A stretch of 46,307 nt of DNA, taken from positions 1 through 46,307 of the forward strand of contig PKDJ01000153.1 of NCBI GenBank assembly GCA_002862545.1, given 5' to 3'. This DNA comes from Pseudomonadota bacterium (GTDB taxonomy: Bacteria; Myxococcota_A; UBA796; GCA-2862545). The translations under genes and the position numbers were made by a program. Of the stretch, positions 17,039 through 25,617 are shown in pieces (positions within the stretch are counted from its first letter, which is position 1; the number at the start of each line of letters is the position of its first letter). Below the pieces are notes generated by a model. That model was not told where the DNA came from. It did not search any database and saw nothing but the letters and a program-made list of their open reading frames with translations.

Positions 17039-18748
17039 ATGAGCGGACCGGGCCTGACCTCGTGGGCGAACTCACTTCGCAATCGGTACCTCTCGGGCGA
17101 AGCGAGCTTGTTCCTTCTGCACGGCAACGTCCGCGATCTCCACCCCTGGACCGACGACTCGGGACAGACACACTGGGTCGATCTGCGAACCTACCTAGAG
17201 CGCTTCCTCGAGCGCACCCGCGACGTGGTCGCCTACTACAACGTCTCACAGGGACTGGGCTTCACGCAGCGGGCGCACGAGCACCGCTTTCGCAGCATCG
17301 TGGACGCCCGCCGCATGGCTCGCGGCGCCTCGAAGCTCGGCGCGCTGCCGACGACCTCAGCCGAGGTGATCCCCGTCGTCGAGGACATGATCAGCGACCC
17401 CTCTCACAGCTCCGCCGTGGTGATCGACTTCTTCGAGATGGTTGCTCCCAACGCCGATCCAGCCTTCATGGTGCACGAGGACAAGGCGAACCTCGTCTCG
17501 CTGATGCGGTGGTCCACCGACCCGGCCTTCCTCGCGACCGACAACCTCGTGATCCTGATCACCGAGCATCTCTCTGATGTCTCGCGACGCTTCACAGCAT
17601 CGCCCCAGCTCGCGACCCTTCACCTGTCCTTCCCCGACGAGGCCACGCGCCTGGGCTTCCTGGAGGCCTCCGACACCTCGGACGTGAAGCTGTCGATGGA
17701 CAAGTCGGTGCTGGCGAAGGTCACGGCGGGGCTGTCGCTGCTTCAGATTCGAGCCGTCCTGCGGTCTGCGGCCCTCACTGGATCGGAGGTGGACTTCGAG
17801 CTCGTCTCGTCCCGCAAGAAGTCGATCATCGAGCAGGAGTGCCACGGCCTCGTCGAGTTCATTCCTCCCAAGCACAACTTCGAGCATGTGGGTGGGATGG
17901 CTCGCATCAAGGCCGAGCTCAACCGCGTCTCAGAGGCGGTCCGGCGAGGTCGCAGGAATCGCGTGCCGATGGGCATGATCTTCGTGGGCCCGATGGGCAC
18001 CGGTAAGACCTTTCTCGCCGAGGCCTTCGCCACAGAGTCTGGCCTCACGTGCCTCAAGCTCAAGAACATTCGCGACAAGTGGGTCGGCAGCACCGAGTCC
18101 AACCTCGAGAAGGTGCTCGAGCTCGTCGATGCGCTCGGCTACGTCCTGCTGATCCTCGATGAGGCGGATCGCGGCCTGTCGTCCGGCTCGGGGAGTGACG
18201 GCGGGGTCAACTCCAGGGTGATCGCGCGCCTCAAGGAGTTCATGTCCGACACCAGCCATCGGGGTCGGGTCGTGATCCTGATGATGACCAACCGCCCCGA
18301 CAAGCTCGACGTCGACCTGAAGCGCCCCGGTCGCTTCGACATGAAGATCCCCTTCTTCTTCCCCGAAGAGGCCGAAGAGCGTCGCCTGATCCTCCAGGCC
18401 CTCGTGCGGAAGAACAAGCTCATGCTGGACGACGATGTGTCCTTCGACGGCGCAGTGGAGGCGACCGACGGCTACAGCGGCGCCGAGCTGGAGGCCGTGC
18501 TGCTCGCCGCCGCCGCTCTCGCCGGCGAGGACGATCAGGAGCAGCTCAGCCAGACGCACCTCGACCAAGCCGTCGCTGACGTGATCCCCTCCCGCGACAC
18601 CCGGATGCTCGAGTACATGGAGCTCCTCGCCGTGTTCGAGTCCAGCTCTCGAAAGATGCTCCCCGAGCGCTATCAGCACATGGACACCGGTGAGGTCCAG
18701 CAGCGCCTGGACCAGCTGCAGGCCCTCCTCGGCCGCCGAGCTTCTTGA
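17039..18748 (+). CDS. AAA+ ATPase with degenerate N-terminal half
   Basis: 569 residues from an ATG preceded by GGAGG. The C-terminal half (~280-510) is a standard AAA module: Walker A GPMGTGKT (~316-323), Walker B LLILDEAD (~370-377), sensor-1 MMTNRPDKLD and the RPGRFD arginine segment, of the Cdc48/proteasomal-ATPase type. The N-terminal half (FLLHGN, VVIDFFEM, LVILITEHL) looks like a second nucleotide-binding fold without Walker motifs, as in Ycf46-like ATPases. The frame is open upstream to 16223, but that part is antisense to the TetR gene. Likely a remodelling ATPase; its target is unknown. Divergent from the TetR gene. Confidence 0.85.
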   Translation: MSGPGLTSWANSLRNRYLSGEASLFLLHGNVRDLHPWTDDSGQTHWVDLRTYLERFLERTRDVVAYYNVSQGLGFTQRAHEHRFRSIVDARRMARGASKLGALPTTSAEVIPVVEDMISDPSHSSAVVIDFFEMVAPNADPAFMVHEDKANLVSLMRWSTDPAFLATDNLVILITEHLSDVSRRFTASPQLATLHLSFPDEATRLGFLEASDTSDVKLSMDKSVLAKVTAGLSLLQIRAVLRSAALTGSEVDFELVSSRKKSIIEQECHGLVEFIPPKHNFEHVGGMARIKAELNRVSEAVRRGRRNRVPMGMIFVGPMGTGKTFLAEAFATESGLTCLKLKNIRDKWVGSTESNLEKVLELVDALGYVLLILDEADRGLSSGSGSDGGVNSRVIARLKEFMSDTSHRGRVVILMMTNRPDKLDVDLKRPGRFDMKIPFFFPEEAEERRLILQALVRKNKLMLDDDVSFDGAVEATDGYSGAELEAVLLAAAALAGEDDQEQLSQTHLDQAVADVIPSRDTRMLEYMELLAVFESSSRKMLPERYQHMDTGEVQQRLDQLQALLGRRAS

Positions 18749-18757
18749 CAGACCCGG

Positions 18758-18777
18758 CGAGGGTTGACGAGCCCTCG
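18758..18777. repeat. Inverted repeat CGAGGG...CCCTCG
   Basis: 6-base arms with an 8-base loop, nine bases after the AAA+ gene. No T-run follows, so it is a weak terminator candidate. The loop holds the TTGACG of the proposed rplU promoter. Confidence 0.35.
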
Positions 18778-18792
18778 TGAGCGGCGTATGTG
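18764..18792 (+). promoter_or_regulatory. Candidate promoter for rplU-rpmA
   Basis: TTGACG (18764-18769), a 17-base spacer and TATGTG (18787-18792) fit a housekeeping sigma promoter, with a strong -35 and a weak -10. It is placed about 97 bases before the rplU start. Confidence 0.4.
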
Positions 18793-18888
18793 CCGTGGGC
18801 TTGCGCTCCGACCCCTCGGAGCGCTGACGAATTGGGCTCAACGCCTCGCCGGCGTCCGGCGACGCACGCCCCTTCCCGGAGAAATGCC

Positions 18889-19197
18889 ATGTTCGCCATC
18901 GTCGAGACCAGCGGCAAGCAGTACCGAGTCGCAGCCGGCGAAACGATCACCGTCGACCACATGCAGGCAGAGGTCGGTGAGACGATCACCCTCGACCGCG
19001 TCCTGCTCGTGTCGGGCGACGACACCCGCGTCGGCGCACCGACCGTCGATGGTGCCAGTGTCACCGCCAAGGTCACCGGCCACCCGCGTGGGCAGAAGGT
19101 CATCACGTTCAAGTACCGTCCCCGCAAGCGCTACCGCCGCCGGGTCGGCTTCCGTCACAGTCACACCACCCTCGAGATCGTCAGCATCGACGGCTGA
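18889..19197 (+). CDS. rplU: 50S ribosomal protein L21
   Basis: 102 residues, normal for L21, a 23S rRNA-binding protein of the large subunit. Seen: [13 protein letters not shown] at the N-terminus, the central Val-rich strands and [17 protein letters not shown], then [15 protein letters not shown]. The frame continues upstream, but the L21 start is fixed by homology at the ATG after GGAGAAATGCC. Followed after 26 bases by rpmA, the usual order. Confidence 0.97.
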   Translation: MFAIVETSGKQYRVAAGETITVDHMQAEVGETITLDRVLLVSGDDTRVGAPTVDGASVTAKVTGHPRGQKVITFKYRPRKRYRRRVGFRHSHTTLEIVSIDG

Positions 19198-19223
19198 CGC
19201 TCCTTCACTGCGGAGACACTCCG

Positions 19224-19481
19224 ATGGCACATAAAAAGGGCCAGGGCTCGACCCGGAACGGTCGCGATTCCAACCCGCAGTACCGCGGCGTCAAGAAGTA
19301 CGCCGGTGAGGTGGTGCAGGGCGGAAACATCATCATTCGCCAGGTCGGCAGTAAGATCCACCCGGGCCGGAACGTCGGCATGGGGCGTGACTTCACGCTC
19401 TTTGCAAAGACCGAGGGCACGATCCTCTTCCACACCCGGAACAACCGCAAGTTCTGCTCGGTCGTGCCGCTCGAGGGCTGA
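19224..19481 (+). CDS. rpmA: 50S ribosomal protein L27
   Basis: 85 residues. The N-terminus [15 protein letters not shown] lies near the peptidyl-transferase centre in ribosomes, and it is directly preceded by Met with no Firmicutes-type cleaved extension. GNIIIRQVG and HPGRNVGMG are conserved. It sits between rplU and obgE, the standard order. A terminator-like hairpin follows 42 bases after the stop. Confidence 0.97.
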   Translation: MAHKKGQGSTRNGRDSNPQYRGVKKYAGEVVQGGNIIIRQVGSKIHPGRNVGMGRDFTLFAKTEGTILFHTRNNRKFCSVVPLEG

Positions 19482-19523
19482 GCCTTCGGGCCGCCCACGC
19501 AGCGCCTCGCGGAGCGACGGAAT

Positions 19524-19556
19524 GAGCCACGGCACGATGCCGTGGCTCGTCTTTTC
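19524..19556 (+). terminator. Intrinsic terminator between rpmA and obgE
   Basis: Perfect 11-base stem GAGCCACGGCA / TGCCGTGGCTC with a 3-base loop, followed by GTCTTTTC. It lies 13 bases before the obgE ATG. It probably lets ribosomal protein mRNA be made in excess over obgE by partial termination. Confidence 0.8.
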
Positions 19557-19568
19557 TCTGGACCCCAG

Positions 19569-20600
19569 ATGCGCTTCGTAGACGAGATTGAGTTCGTGGT
19601 CCGCTCCGGTAACGGGGGCAAGGGAGCGATCAGCTTCCGCCGCGAGAAGCACGTGCCCCGTGGCGGGCCCGACGGCGGCGATGGCGGCCGTGGCGGCAGC
19701 GTGATTCTCGAGGCCACGCGGCAGCGGAACACGCTGGTCGACTTCCGCATGAACAAGGTCTACTCCGCACAGAGCGGAGAGCCTGGCAAGGGCAACCGCG
19801 CCTACGGACGCTCGGGCAAGGACCTCCTGCTCGAGGTGCCCGTCGGCACCGTCGTGTGGAATGCCACGACCGGTGAGCAGCTCGCCGATCTCTCCGAGGC
19901 TGGCGAGCAATGGACCATCGAGGGTGGCCACGGCGGCAAGGGCAACGTCCACTTCAAGTCGTCGACGCGGCGCACCCCTCGCTTCGCCACGCCAGGAGGT
20001 GAGGGAATCGAGCTCCGACTCCGGCTCGAGCTGAAGCTCATCGCGGATGTCGGGCTCCTCGGCTTCCCGAACGCTGGCAAGTCCACCTTCGTCTCGACGA
20101 TCAGCGCAGCCCGCCCCAAGGTCGCCGAGTACCCCTTCACGACCCTCGTGCCGTCACTCGGCGTGGTCCGAGTCGGCACGGGCAACTCATTCGTCGTCGC
20201 CGACATCCCCGGGCTGATCGAGGGGGCGGCCGAGGGGATTGGGCTCGGACACCAGTTTCTGCGGCACGTCGAGCGCTGCAGCCTCTACGTACACCTGGTC
20301 GCGGCCAGCGATCCTCTGGGCTCTCCGGTCGAGCGCTACACCGCGCTGCAGCGGGAGCTGGCACAGTACGACGACAGCCTGCCGAAGCGGCCGCAGCTCG
20401 TCGCCCTCTCGAAGGTCGACACGCTGCCGGACGACGAGGTGGCGACCCTGTGCGCCGAGCTGCAGAGTGTCTGCGGCACCCCCGTGTTCCCCATCTCCTC
20501 GGTCTCGCGAAAGGGACTCGGGCCGCTCCTTCATGCGGTGTGGAGCGTGGTTCAGGCCGACAGAGAGCGTCGTGCTCCCGCCGAGGGCGAGGAGGAGTGA
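19569..20600 (+). CDS. obgE: Obg family GTPase
   Basis: 343 residues. The Gly-rich Obg domain (~1-158) begins [18 protein letters not shown]. The GTPase domain follows, with G1 [10 protein letters not shown]3 DIPGLIEGA and a G4 that reads ALSKVDT instead of the usual NKxD. The Ser form occurs in some Obg proteins. Binds the 50S subunit and acts in ribosome assembly and stress control. I chose MRFVDE as the start; an upstream in-frame ATG would fall inside the terminator stem. The stop overlaps the rsfS ATG by one base. Confidence 0.95.
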   Translation: MRFVDEIEFVVRSGNGGKGAISFRREKHVPRGGPDGGDGGRGGSVILEATRQRNTLVDFRMNKVYSAQSGEPGKGNRAYGRSGKDLLLEVPVGTVVWNATTGEQLADLSEAGEQWTIEGGHGGKGNVHFKSSTRRTPRFATPGGEGIELRLRLELKLIADVGLLGFPNAGKSTFVSTISAARPKVAEYPFTTLVPSLGVVRVGTGNSFVVADIPGLIEGAAEGIGLGHQFLRHVERCSLYVHLVAASDPLGSPVERYTALQRELAQYDDSLPKRPQLVALSKVDTLPDDEVATLCAELQSVCGTPVFPISSVSRKGLGPLLHAVWSVVQADRERRAPAEGEEE

Positions 20601-21067
20601 TGTTGCCGACCCCACCCGCCGAAGGTCACAATACTGCTGGGGATGCTTCCCCGCCCGGCCGCTCTGGCCACTTGGAGGACCCGATCCAGCCCGAGACCCT
20701 CGCGACTCTGGTCGCCACCAACGCCATGGAGAAGAAGGCGCAGGACGTGGTGATCCTCGACCTGCAGGGCCGCATCGACTACGCCGACATCTTCGTGCTC
20801 TGTACCGCCAACAACCCACGGCAGGTCGTCGCGATTGCCGATGGCGTCCGCAAGTTCGCCAAGCAGACGCACGGGCTGCTGCCGAACAGCGTCGAGGGCA
20901 TGCAGGCAGCCCGCTGGGTGCTCGTCGACTTCGGCGACGTGGTGCTGCACGTCTTCGACCAGGCTGCTCGCGGGTTCTACGACCTCGACAGCCTGTGGTC
21001 CGACGCTCCGCGGCTGCCGCTACCCGAGGTCGAGGGCACCGAGGAGTCCCTCTTCCCGTTCGCGTGA
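20600..21067 (+). CDS. rsfS: Ribosomal silencing factor RsfS
   Basis: 155 residues. The RsfS fold (Iojap family) spans ~33-140: AQDVVILDLQGRIDYADIF, TANNPRQVVAIAD, and RWVLVDFGDVVLHVFDQAARGFYDLDSLW, ending in the conserved W. It binds L14 on the large subunit and blocks joining with the small subunit when nutrients are low. The N-terminus has ~30 extra residues compared with short family members. The ATG overlaps the obgE TGA (TGATG) and has GAGGAGG just upstream. Followed by rlmH with a 4-base overlap. Confidence 0.94.
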   Translation: MLPTPPAEGHNTAGDASPPGRSGHLEDPIQPETLATLVATNAMEKKAQDVVILDLQGRIDYADIFVLCTANNPRQVVAIADGVRKFAKQTHGLLPNSVEGMQAARWVLVDFGDVVLHVFDQAARGFYDLDSLWSDAPRLPLPEVEGTEESLFPFA

Positions 21068-21522
21068 GGTTTCGTGTCCTCACGGTAGGCCGCAGCCGCT
21101 GCAGCTGGGCCAACGAGGCGGTTGAGGACTACACCAAGCGCCTTCGCCGACACGGAGGCGTCGAAGAAGTCTCCGTGAAGCAGTCCACGTTCCGTGGCGA
21201 CGTCGAGGCTGTGCGTGACGCCGAGGCAGCCGCCCTGCTGGCCAAGATTGGTCCACGAGACCGACTCGTCGCGCTCGATGAGCGCGGGCTCCAGCTCGAC
21301 ACGTCCAAGTTCACGCGACTGGTAGACACCGGACGCCAGGCTGGCACCGTGGTGTTCGCGCTAGGCGGGCCCTACGGTCACGGAGCGGCGCTCCGCGAGC
21401 AGGCCTGGCGCGTCGTTCGTCTCTCCGACCTCGTGCTGAATCACGAGGTGGCACGCGTGCTCCTCTACGAGCAGCTCTACCGCTCCATGACCATCGTCGC
21501 GGGCGTTCCGTACCACCACTGA
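21064..21522 (+). CDS. rlmH: 23S rRNA (pseudouridine-1915-N3) methyltransferase
   Basis: 152 residues, the normal SPOUT-family length. Methylates Psi1915 in helix 69 of 23S rRNA with SAM. Seen: FRVLTVGRS at the start, the SAM-site segment LVALDERG, FALGGPYGHG, and the C-terminal LSDLVLNHEVARVLLYEQLYR plus VPYHH, both conserved. GTG start overlaps the rsfS stop (GTGA). The obgE-rsfS-rlmH cluster is a common gene order for late ribosome maturation. Confidence 0.95.
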   Translation: MRFRVLTVGRSRCSWANEAVEDYTKRLRRHGGVEEVSVKQSTFRGDVEAVRDAEAAALLAKIGPRDRLVALDERGLQLDTSKFTRLVDTGRQAGTVVFALGGPYGHGAALREQAWRVVRLSDLVLNHEVARVLLYEQLYRSMTIVAGVPYHH

Positions 21523-21579
21523 GACACGACGTTCACGGGAGCGACAGGCCACGGATCGTCCGTTTGGTTACCCGGTGTT

Positions 21580-21598
21580 CCGGCGCACACACCGCCGG
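21580..21598 (+). promoter_or_regulatory. Leader hairpin before serA
   Basis: CCGGCG / CGCCGG arms with a 7-base loop directly before the strong GGAGGAGG ribosome binding site of serA. It touches the edge of that site. It could tune translation or mark the end of the rlmH transcript. The remaining gap shows no clear promoter. Confidence 0.3.
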
Positions 21599-21609
21599 GA
21601 GGAGGACAG

Positions 21610-22815
21610 ATGCGGGTCCTGTTCGCGGACAAGCTCGCCGACCATGCTCGGACAGCGCTGGCCTCCAACGGCCTCGAGGTGCGCGCAGAGCCGACCCTCA
21701 AGGGTGACGCACTCACTGCTGCGATCACAAAGTTCGACCCTGATGTTCTGGTGGTTCGGTCCACCCGCGTGACGCGCGACCACATCGATGCAGGACGTGC
21801 CCTGTCGCTGGTCGTGCGTGCCGGAGCCGGGGTGAACACGATCGACCTCGAGGCCTGTGCCGAGGAGGGTGTGTTCGTCGCGAACTGCCCTGGGCGCAAC
21901 GCTGTCGCCGTCGCGGAGCTCACCCTCGGCTTGGCCCTGGCCATCGACCGCCAGATCCCCGACAACGTCCTCGAGCTCCGAGCCGGTCGCTGGGACAAGA
22001 AGCGCTTCTCCAAGGCCGACGGCTTGAAGGGACGCACGCTCGGGCTCCTCGGACTCGGCAACATCGGACGCGCCGTCGCCAAGCGCGCCCAGGCCTTCGG
22101 CATGGAGGTGCTCGCATGGTCACGGTCTCTCGATGACGAGACGGCAGCCCGACTCGGCATCAAGCGCTACCCGACCCCGGAGGATGTCGCGCGACGCGCG
22201 GAGGTCCTCTCCGTGCATCTGGCGCTGACTCCCGAGACCCGCGGGCTGATCGGCCAGTCGGTCTTTCGTGAGATGAAGCACGCGGCCATCTTCCTCAACA
22301 CCTCGAGAGCCGAGGTGGTCGACGAGGCCGAGCTGATTCGCGCCCTCGACGGCAAGGGGATCCGCGCAGGGCTCGACGTGTTCTCCGACGAGCCCGCCGC
22401 AAAGCAGGGACCGTTCTCCCACCCGCTCGCCCAGCACCCCAACGTGACGGGGACTCACCACATCGGGGCGTCCACCCAGCAAGCCCAGCGGGCAGTCGCG
22501 GATGCCGTCGTGGAGGTCGTGACCGCCTTCCACGTCGAGGGGCGCGTGCTCAACTGCGTCAACCTCGCTGCTCAGAGCCGGGCCACCCACGCCATCGTCG
22601 TGCGTCATCGAGACCGGGTGGGTGTGCTCGCGCGAGTGCTCGACGTGCTCCGACGTGGCGGCATCAACGTCCAAGAGATGGACAACACCCTGTTTGCAGG
22701 TGGAAAGGCCGCCTCTGCACGCATTCGCGTCGTGGGTGAGCCCACGGATGCCCTCTGCCGCGAGATGCTCGCGCTCGAACACGTGCTGCACACGTCTGTC
22801 GTGCCGCTCGACTGA
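21610..22815 (+). CDS. serA: D-3-phosphoglycerate dehydrogenase
   Basis: First step of serine synthesis: oxidises 3-phosphoglycerate with NAD. 401 residues. Substrate-binding part ~1-95 with VVRSTRVT, the nucleotide-binding part with GLLGLGNIGRAVA, the catalytic Arg in NTSRAEVVDE, and the His pair in THHIGASTQQAQ. A C-terminal ACT domain (~328-401) contains RDRVGVLARVLDVL and is the probable serine-feedback module. A very strong GGAGGAGG lies before the ATG. The next gene, serC, catalyses the following step. Confidence 0.93.
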   Translation: MRVLFADKLADHARTALASNGLEVRAEPTLKGDALTAAITKFDPDVLVVRSTRVTRDHIDAGRALSLVVRAGAGVNTIDLEACAEEGVFVANCPGRNAVAVAELTLGLALAIDRQIPDNVLELRAGRWDKKRFSKADGLKGRTLGLLGLGNIGRAVAKRAQAFGMEVLAWSRSLDDETAARLGIKRYPTPEDVARRAEVLSVHLALTPETRGLIGQSVFREMKHAAIFLNTSRAEVVDEAELIRALDGKGIRAGLDVFSDEPAAKQGPFSHPLAQHPNVTGTHHIGASTQQAQRAVADAVVEVVTAFHVEGRVLNCVNLAAQSRATHAIVVRHRDRVGVLARVLDVLRRGGINVQEMDNTLFAGGKAASARIRVVGEPTDALCREMLALEHVLHTSVVPLD

Positions 22816-22841
22816 CAACCTCCAGCTTGCCGGAGTCCCTC

Positions 22842-23924
22842 ATGGACCGCATCCACAACTTCTCCGCAGGTCCCGCCGTCCTCCCTGAATCCGTGATCCG
22901 CGAGGCTCAGGAGGATCTGTGGAGTCATGCGGGGAGTGGCCTCGGCATCTGCGAGTGCAGTCACCGAAGCCCGCAGTTCGACGTGGTGATCGACAACGCA
23001 CGGGACCGAATCCATCGGCTGCTCGGTTGTGACGCCGACCAGGAGGTGCTCTTCCTCCACGGCGGGGCCCGCACGCAGTTCTTCATGCTGCCGATGAACC
23101 TCCTGCGAGGAGGACGAGCCACCTACATCGACACCGGCAAGTGGTCCGATGGCGCGATCGACGATGCCAAGCTCTACGGCACCGTGGACGTTCCCTTCTC
23201 GTCGAAGTCCACCAACTACGACCGCGTTCCAGGACCGGGGACCCTCCCCGCCGTGCCCGACGGCACCGTCTACCTGCACTACACCTCGAACAACACCGTC
23301 GCCGGCACCGAGTTTCATCACATCCCTGACGCTGGCTCGGCCTGGCTCGCCTGCGACATGTCGTCCGACTTTCTCTCCCGCCCGGTCGACGGCTCGAAGT
23401 TCAGCTTCATCTACGCCGGAGCGCAGAAGAACGTGGGCCCCTCGGGGACGACGGTCGTCGTGATTCGCAAGTCCCTGCTCGAGCACTGCGACACCGCTCT
23501 GCCCCCCATGCTGCGCTACGGCCTGCATGTGAAGAAGGGCAGCATGTACAACACGCCCGCCACGTTCCCGATCTACGTGATCGAGAAGGTCACCGCCTGG
23601 ATCGAGGCGCAGGGTGGCCTCGAGGCCGTCGAGGCACGCAACGTCGCCCAGGCGAACGCAATCTACGGAGTGGTGGACGGCTCGGACTTCTGGAGTGGCA
23701 AGGCTGAGCGGGCCTCACGCTCCCTCATGAACGTCACGTTCACCACCGGAGACGACGACCGCGACATGCGCTTCGTCCAGGAAGCGGCCGCGGCCGGACT
23801 GTCCGGTCTCAAGGGCCACCGCTCCGTAGGCGGCCTGCGCGCCAGCATCTACAACGCCCAGACCGACGCGGCCGTGGAGGCGCTGGTCTCCTTCATGCAT
23901 GACTTCGAGAAGCGCAACGGCTAG
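22842..23924 (+). CDS. serC: Phosphoserine aminotransferase
   Basis: Second step of serine synthesis: transfers the amino group from glutamate to 3-phosphohydroxypyruvate, using PLP. 360 residues, the normal size. Seen: HNFSAGPAVLP at the N-terminus, FLHGGARTQFFM, YLHYTSNNTVAGTEF, the PLP lysine in GAQKNVGPSG, and the C-terminal GHRSVGGLRASIYNA. The frame opens five codons upstream, but the ATG at 22842 gives the family start. It follows serA after 26 bases, so the two make one operon. Confidence 0.95.
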   Translation: MDRIHNFSAGPAVLPESVIREAQEDLWSHAGSGLGICECSHRSPQFDVVIDNARDRIHRLLGCDADQEVLFLHGGARTQFFMLPMNLLRGGRATYIDTGKWSDGAIDDAKLYGTVDVPFSSKSTNYDRVPGPGTLPAVPDGTVYLHYTSNNTVAGTEFHHIPDAGSAWLACDMSSDFLSRPVDGSKFSFIYAGAQKNVGPSGTTVVVIRKSLLEHCDTALPPMLRYGLHVKKGSMYNTPATFPIYVIEKVTAWIEAQGGLEAVEARNVAQANAIYGVVDGSDFWSGKAERASRSLMNVTFTTGDDDRDMRFVQEAAAAGLSGLKGHRSVGGLRASIYNAQTDAAVEALVSFMHDFEKRNG

Positions 23925-23959
23925 CAGGCGTCCCAGCCTGACCCATCAGCGGAGGTCCC

Positions 23960-24280
23960 ATGGGCGAATCAGAGAGCGGCAACGACGAGGTCGACGGGTT
24001 CGACGACGGCAGCGACTTCGATGACGCTGAGGTGGTCACATTCACGGACGATGAGGGAGCAAGCCACAGCTGCCTCGTCCTCGCCGTGGTCGAGCACAAG
24101 GGGCAGGAGTACGCGATGCTCGCGCCCGTCGCGCAGCTGAAGGGGGGCGATGAGGACGACCTCGAGCTCTTCCTCTTCCGCTACGAGGTCGACGAGGACG
24201 ACACCGAGGTCTTCTCCTACATCGACGACGAGCGCACCTTCGCAGCCGTTCAGGCTCTGTGCGAGGGCCTGATGGGGTGA
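23960..24280 (+). CDS. DUF1292-type acidic protein
   Basis: 106 residues. An acidic N-terminus (~1-28, Asp/Glu/Gly/Ser-rich) precedes a DUF1292-like domain: VVTFTDDEG, CLVLAVVEHKGQEYAML, LELFLFRYEVDEDDTEVFSYIDDERTF. Such proteins are small, cytoplasmic and of unknown role. GGAGG lies four bases before the ATG. It follows serC by 35 bases and faces the DUF1015 gene with only 7 bases between the stops. Confidence 0.75.
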   Translation: MGESESGNDEVDGFDDGSDFDDAEVVTFTDDEGASHSCLVLAVVEHKGQEYAMLAPVAQLKGGDEDDLELFLFRYEVDEDDTEVFSYIDDERTFAAVQALCEGLMG

Positions 24281-24287
24281 GCGGGCG

Positions 24288-25490
24288 TCACAGCGCCCGA
24301 ATCACCACTCCCTCTCGCAGCTTCGGCTCGAACCACGTCGACTTCGGCGGCATCACCTGCCCGGCATCGGCCACTGCGAACAGCTGGTCGAGTCCGGTCG
24401 GGTAGAGGTGAAAGGCCACGGCGGCCCCACCGTCCACGGCAGAAGCGAGCGCCGGCGCGCCGTGGATGCCACCGACGAAGCGGATGCGGGACGAGCGCCG
24501 CGGGTCAGTGATCCCGAGCAGCGGCTCCAGGATGTGATCCTGCAGGATCGCCACGTCGAGCCCCGCCACCGGATCGTCAGACCGCAGCGCGGCCGACGGC
24601 GTCAGGCGGTACCAGCGTCCTTCGAGGTACATCGTCACGGTGCCACGCTCGGCAGGGACGGGGCTCGCAGTGGGCTCGACCGTGAAGCCCGCTCCCTCGA
24701 CCGCTGCGAGGAAGCCCGCCGCGTCGTGGCCGGCGAGATCGTCGACGACGCGGTTGTAGGCCATCACCTGCAGCCGGTCTGCAGGGTAGAGCCCTGCTAG
24801 GAAGTAGGCACTCGCCCCGTCACCGCGCTGCGCATGAATCCGCGAGGCGGCTGCAGAGCGATGGTGGCCGTCGGCAATGTAGAGCCGATCGACGGCCGCA
24901 AAGGCCTCACGAATCGCCTCCACCCGGTCGAGCGGCGCACGCCACAGCGTGTGCACCACGTCATCCTCGGTCGTCACCTGCCAGGCCGGCGGCGCAGCGG
25001 TGACCTCGGCCGTGAGCTGCGCGAGCGCCTCGGTGGGACGGTAGGCGAGGAAGACCAGACCGACCTGCGCGCCGAGCACGGCCATGTGGTGCGTGCGATC
25101 GTCTTCCTTGTCGGGCCGTGTGAACTCGTGCTTCGCAATGCGACCGTCGTCGTACTCCGCGACCGATGCTGCCGCGATCACCCCCACCTGCCGGTGCTCC
25201 CCCATCTGCTGACCGTAGAAGTAGAAGTTCGGCTCTTCGTCTTGCACGAGTGTGCCCTCGGCCTGAAAGGCCTCCAGCGTCTCGCGCGCCTTCAGGTAGG
25301 CGTCATCAGAGTGCGGATCGGTGCCACGCTCGAGGTCCACCTCAGGCCGCGTGATGCGGACGAATGACCTCCGGTTCTCGGCGATCTTCCGCGCCTCCTC
25401 TTCCGAGAGGACGTCATAGGGTGGGGCGATCACGTCACCCGCGAGTGAGTCGAGCGGGCGCACGGCACCAAACGGGCGAACATCGGCCAT
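24288..25490 (-). CDS. DUF1015 family protein
   Basis: 400 residues. Typical DUF1015 features: VRPFGAVRPL near the start, AGDVIAPPYDVLS, the RITRPE strand, FYFYGQQ, DRTHHMAVLGAQ, LYIADGHHRSAAA and AYFLAGLYP. The enzymatic role is not established. Genes of this family often sit next to serine-synthesis genes, as here with serA-serC, which suggests a link with serine or phosphoserine metabolism. GGAG lies seven bases before the ATG at 25490; the frame continues upstream without a better start. Confidence 0.85.
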   Translation of the reverse strand: MADVRPFGAVRPLDSLAGDVIAPPYDVLSEEEARKIAENRRSFVRITRPEVDLERGTDPHSDDAYLKARETLEAFQAEGTLVQDEEPNFYFYGQQMGEHRQVGVIAAASVAEYDDGRIAKHEFTRPDKEDDRTHHMAVLGAQVGLVFLAYRPTEALAQLTAEVTAAPPAWQVTTEDDVVHTLWRAPLDRVEAIREAFAAVDRLYIADGHHRSAAASRIHAQRGDGASAYFLAGLYPADRLQVMAYNRVVDDLAGHDAAGFLAAVEGAGFTVEPTASPVPAERGTVTMYLEGRWYRLTPSAALRSDDPVAGLDVAILQDHILEPLLGITDPRRSSRIRFVGGIHGAPALASAVDGGAAVAFHLYPTGLDQLFAVADAGQVMPPKSTWFEPKLREGVVIRAL

Positions 25491-25552
25491 CGGGGGTCTC
25501 CACACTGGCGGAAGCGCGGCTAGCCCTGAGGCAGTCGCACGGGGTAACTTCA

Positions 25553-25576
25553 CCGCCGGGCGCTACCGCGCGGCGG
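25553..25576. repeat. Inverted repeat CCGCCG...CGGCGG in a divergent gap
   Basis: 6-base arms with a 12-base loop in the 127-base gap between the DUF1015 gene and the large FHA gene. It may be an operator or a leader hairpin of the FHA gene. In GC-rich DNA such repeats also occur by chance. Confidence 0.3.
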
Positions 25577-25617
25577 ACCGCTCACGTATTCCATCCCCCT
25601 CACTCGCGGGAGCAGGC

